Source of the DNA: Chloroflexota bacterium | Lineage (GTDB): Bacteria; Chloroflexota; Ktedonobacteria; Ktedonobacterales; Ktedonobacteraceae | Length of the DNA: 9,393 nt | Direction: 5' to 3' | Assembly (NCBI GenBank): GCA_005881995.1 | Contig: VBHV01000235.1 | Location: forward strand, 1-9,393 | Shown here: one piece after another, positions 7,797-9,393 of the stretch | How positions within the stretch are numbered: position 1 is the first letter of the stretch | How the letters are laid out: each line of letters begins with the position of its first letter | Translations under genes and position numbers: made by a program | Notes under the pieces: model-generated | The model's input: the letters and a program-made list of their open reading frames with translations, nothing else | What the model was told of the DNA's origin: nothing | Database searches by the model: none

Positions 7797-9393
7797 GTGC
7801 TTTGCGGATGCCAGGCGGGATGTCAGGATCAGTATCAATTCAAAATTCTGAGCAGGCCACGCATGTCACAGGATGGTCAACGCGTGGCCTTTGTTGCCAC
7901 GACAATCGACGAGCGTAAGCACGCGTATCGTTCAGCGATCTGGGTAATACCTGCCACGGGAGGCGAGGCAACATGCTTCACCAGTGCTGCCGCGAATGCC
8001 CATAGTCCAGCCTGGTCTCCAGATGGTCGCTGGCTGGCCTTTGTATCTGACCGCGAAGGGGAACCCCTGGGGAAAGATGCTTCGCGTGAGCAGAAGAATA
8101 GCAAGGGCAAACCGCAAATATGGCTCATGCCTGGCGATGGCGGTGAGGCCCACCAGTTGACCTGGATGCCGCACGGAGTATCTCAACCTCACTGGTCGCC
8201 GGATAGCCAGTACATCCTCTTTAGCGCGACCGTTGCCCCACTGGATGAAGAGACGGAAGACGGGAAAGCGCTGCCCAAAGTGCGCGTGATCGACAGGCTC
8301 TTCTATAAACTCGACGGTGTCGGCTTCATTCACGACCGGCGCCAGCACATCTTCCTCGTGAAAGCTGCAGGAGGAGAACCCCAGCAACTGACCAGTGGTG
8401 ATTGGGATGATCGCGACCCCGCCTGGTCGCCCGACGGTTCGCACATCGCCTTTGCCTCAAGCCGGGGAGAAGACCGTTGGAGCCTGCCATGTTTTGATCT
8501 CTACACACTTGGCATAGAGAACGGTTCGGCAGGCGAGTTAGCGCGCATTACCGATGGTACGCTCTCCTGTAGCTCACCCTCCTGGTCGCCCGATGGCAAC
8601 GCCATCGCGTTTTACGGCGCCTTGCGGCTGCATTCGGTCAGCCATAATGAACTCTATACTATTGCCGCCGGTGCGAGATTGGGCGAGGCTCGGGGCCTGT
8701 CGCACGAATTCGAGGGCAGCTGCGGCGACTGGACCAACAGCGATACGACCGATGAGCAATTGATGCCCGAGCCCGCCTGGTCACGCGATGGCAAGACGCT
8801 GTACATACTCGCCTCGCAGCGAGGTGCAACCCGTGTGTACGCCGTACCAAGTGAGGGAGCCGGAAAACAGCCGCCGACGATCACTCCGGGTAATGTGGAT
8901 GTGCTGGATTGCTCAATGGATGCATCGCATAGCACCATGCTCCTGCTGATCGAAGATGCAACCCATGTCGCGGAAATCTATGCCTGCTCGCTCGATGCTC
9001 CAGACTCACTGCGCCGTCTTACCTCGTTCAATGATGCCCTGTTCAACGAACTGAAGCTGTCCAGCCCCGAACACATTTCGTACGCCGGCTACGAGGGGTG
9101 GCCGATGGACGGGTGGATTCTCAAACCGCCCGACTTTGACGCCACGAAGAAGTACCCGTTGATTGTGCAAATACATGGTGGGCCAAACACCCAGTACGGC
9201 TATGGCTTTCTGCACGAGATGCAGATGCTGGCGGCCAACGGCTACGTAGTGCTCTATACCAACCCGCGCGGAAGTATCGGCTATGGGCACGACTTCGCGC
9301 TCGCCGTACGTGGTGCGTGGGCGGAGAAAGATTCCCTCGATATCCTGGCGGGCGTGGACGCGGTAATCGCCAAAGGCTATATCGACGAGCAGC
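7797..9393 (+). CDS. S9-family serine peptidase (acylaminoacyl / prolyl oligopeptidase type), partial
   Basis: The frame is open from the end of the ligase gene to the right edge (532 codons). The N-terminal part is a beta-propeller with WSPDG-like blades: Trp at about residues 73, 133, 210, 263 and 328 (PAWSPDGRWLAFVSDR and similar). The catalytic alpha/beta-hydrolase domain begins at ~430, with oxyanion-region motifs IHGGPN (His460) and YTNPRGSIGYG (489-493). The nucleophile GxSxGG, the Asp and the His lie beyond the window. No clear signal peptide, so probably cytoplasmic. The start is uncertain. GTG 7797 is chosen because DQYQFKILSRPRMSQDGQRVAF resembles the usual family N-terminus and GAAGAAGGAG (7775-7784) lies upstream; the first ATG is 7863. 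It would cleave short peptides or blocked amino acids, perhaps the ligase products. Confidence 0.9.
   Translation, partial: MLCGCQAGCQDQYQFKILSRPRMSQDGQRVAFVATTIDERKHAYRSAIWVIPATGGEATCFTSAAANAHSPAWSPDGRWLAFVSDREGEPLGKDASREQKNSKGKPQIWLMPGDGGEAHQLTWMPHGVSQPHWSPDSQYILFSATVAPLDEETEDGKALPKVRVIDRLFYKLDGVGFIHDRRQHIFLVKAAGGEPQQLTSGDWDDRDPAWSPDGSHIAFASSRGEDRWSLPCFDLYTLGIENGSAGELARITDGTLSCSSPSWSPDGNAIAFYGALRLHSVSHNELYTIAAGARLGEARGLSHEFEGSCGDWTNSDTTDEQLMPEPAWSRDGKTLYILASQRGATRVYAVPSEGAGKQPPTITPGNVDVLDCSMDASHSTMLLLIEDATHVAEIYACSLDAPDSLRRLTSFNDALFNELKLSSPEHISYAGYEGWPMDGWILKPPDFDATKKYPLIVQIHGGPNTQYGYGFLHEMQMLAANGYVVLYTNPRGSIGYGHDFALAVRGAWAEKDSLDILAGVDAVIAKGYIDEQ

Noticed and set aside
7932..8444. 170-codon minus-strand frame
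   Set aside because: Antisense shadow of the S9 peptidase propeller region.

Overview
The window looks like a chromosomal segment of a Chloroflexota bacterium, most likely of the Ktedonobacteria type. This is an inference from three things: the membrane Ser/Thr-kinase-like receptor, the RNHCP-domain zinc protein, and short two-arm hairpin repeats between genes. No rRNA, tRNA or other phylogenetic marker is present, so the assignment is moderate at best.

Layout. Positions 1-1740 (minus strand, running off the left edge) encode a single-pass membrane protein with a cytoplasmic kinase fold. Its catalytic residues are largely replaced, so it reads as a pseudokinase receptor. A gene-less divergent region of about 950 bp follows (1741-2691). 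It holds a 12-bp GAACATATGTTC palindrome like a Gram-positive SOS box, a 33-bp palindrome, and a good sigma70-type promoter pointing right. Next come a small zinc-binding RNHCP protein (2692-3210), an 81-bp inverted-repeat element (3218-3298), and a strong TTGACA / extended -10 promoter (3320-3349).

That promoter appears to start a tightly packed five-gene operon reaching the right edge: an alpha/beta-hydrolase esterase (COG4947-like), an ATP-grasp ligase, a circularly permuted ATP-grasp / glutathionylspermidine-synthase-like ligase, a YbdK/GCS2-type carboxylate-amine ligase, and an S9-family (prolyl oligopeptidase / acylaminoacyl peptidase type) serine peptidase cut off by the window end. 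A second inverted-repeat element (6586-6661) lies inside this operon.

The most interesting content is the operon. Three mechanistically different ATP-dependent carboxylate-amine (peptide-bond) ligases stand beside a hydrolase at one end and an oligopeptidase at the other. This suggests a pathway that builds, and may trim or recycle, a small peptide-like or amide-linked metabolite such as a thiol, polyamine conjugate or gamma-glutamyl compound. The substrate cannot be read from the sequence.
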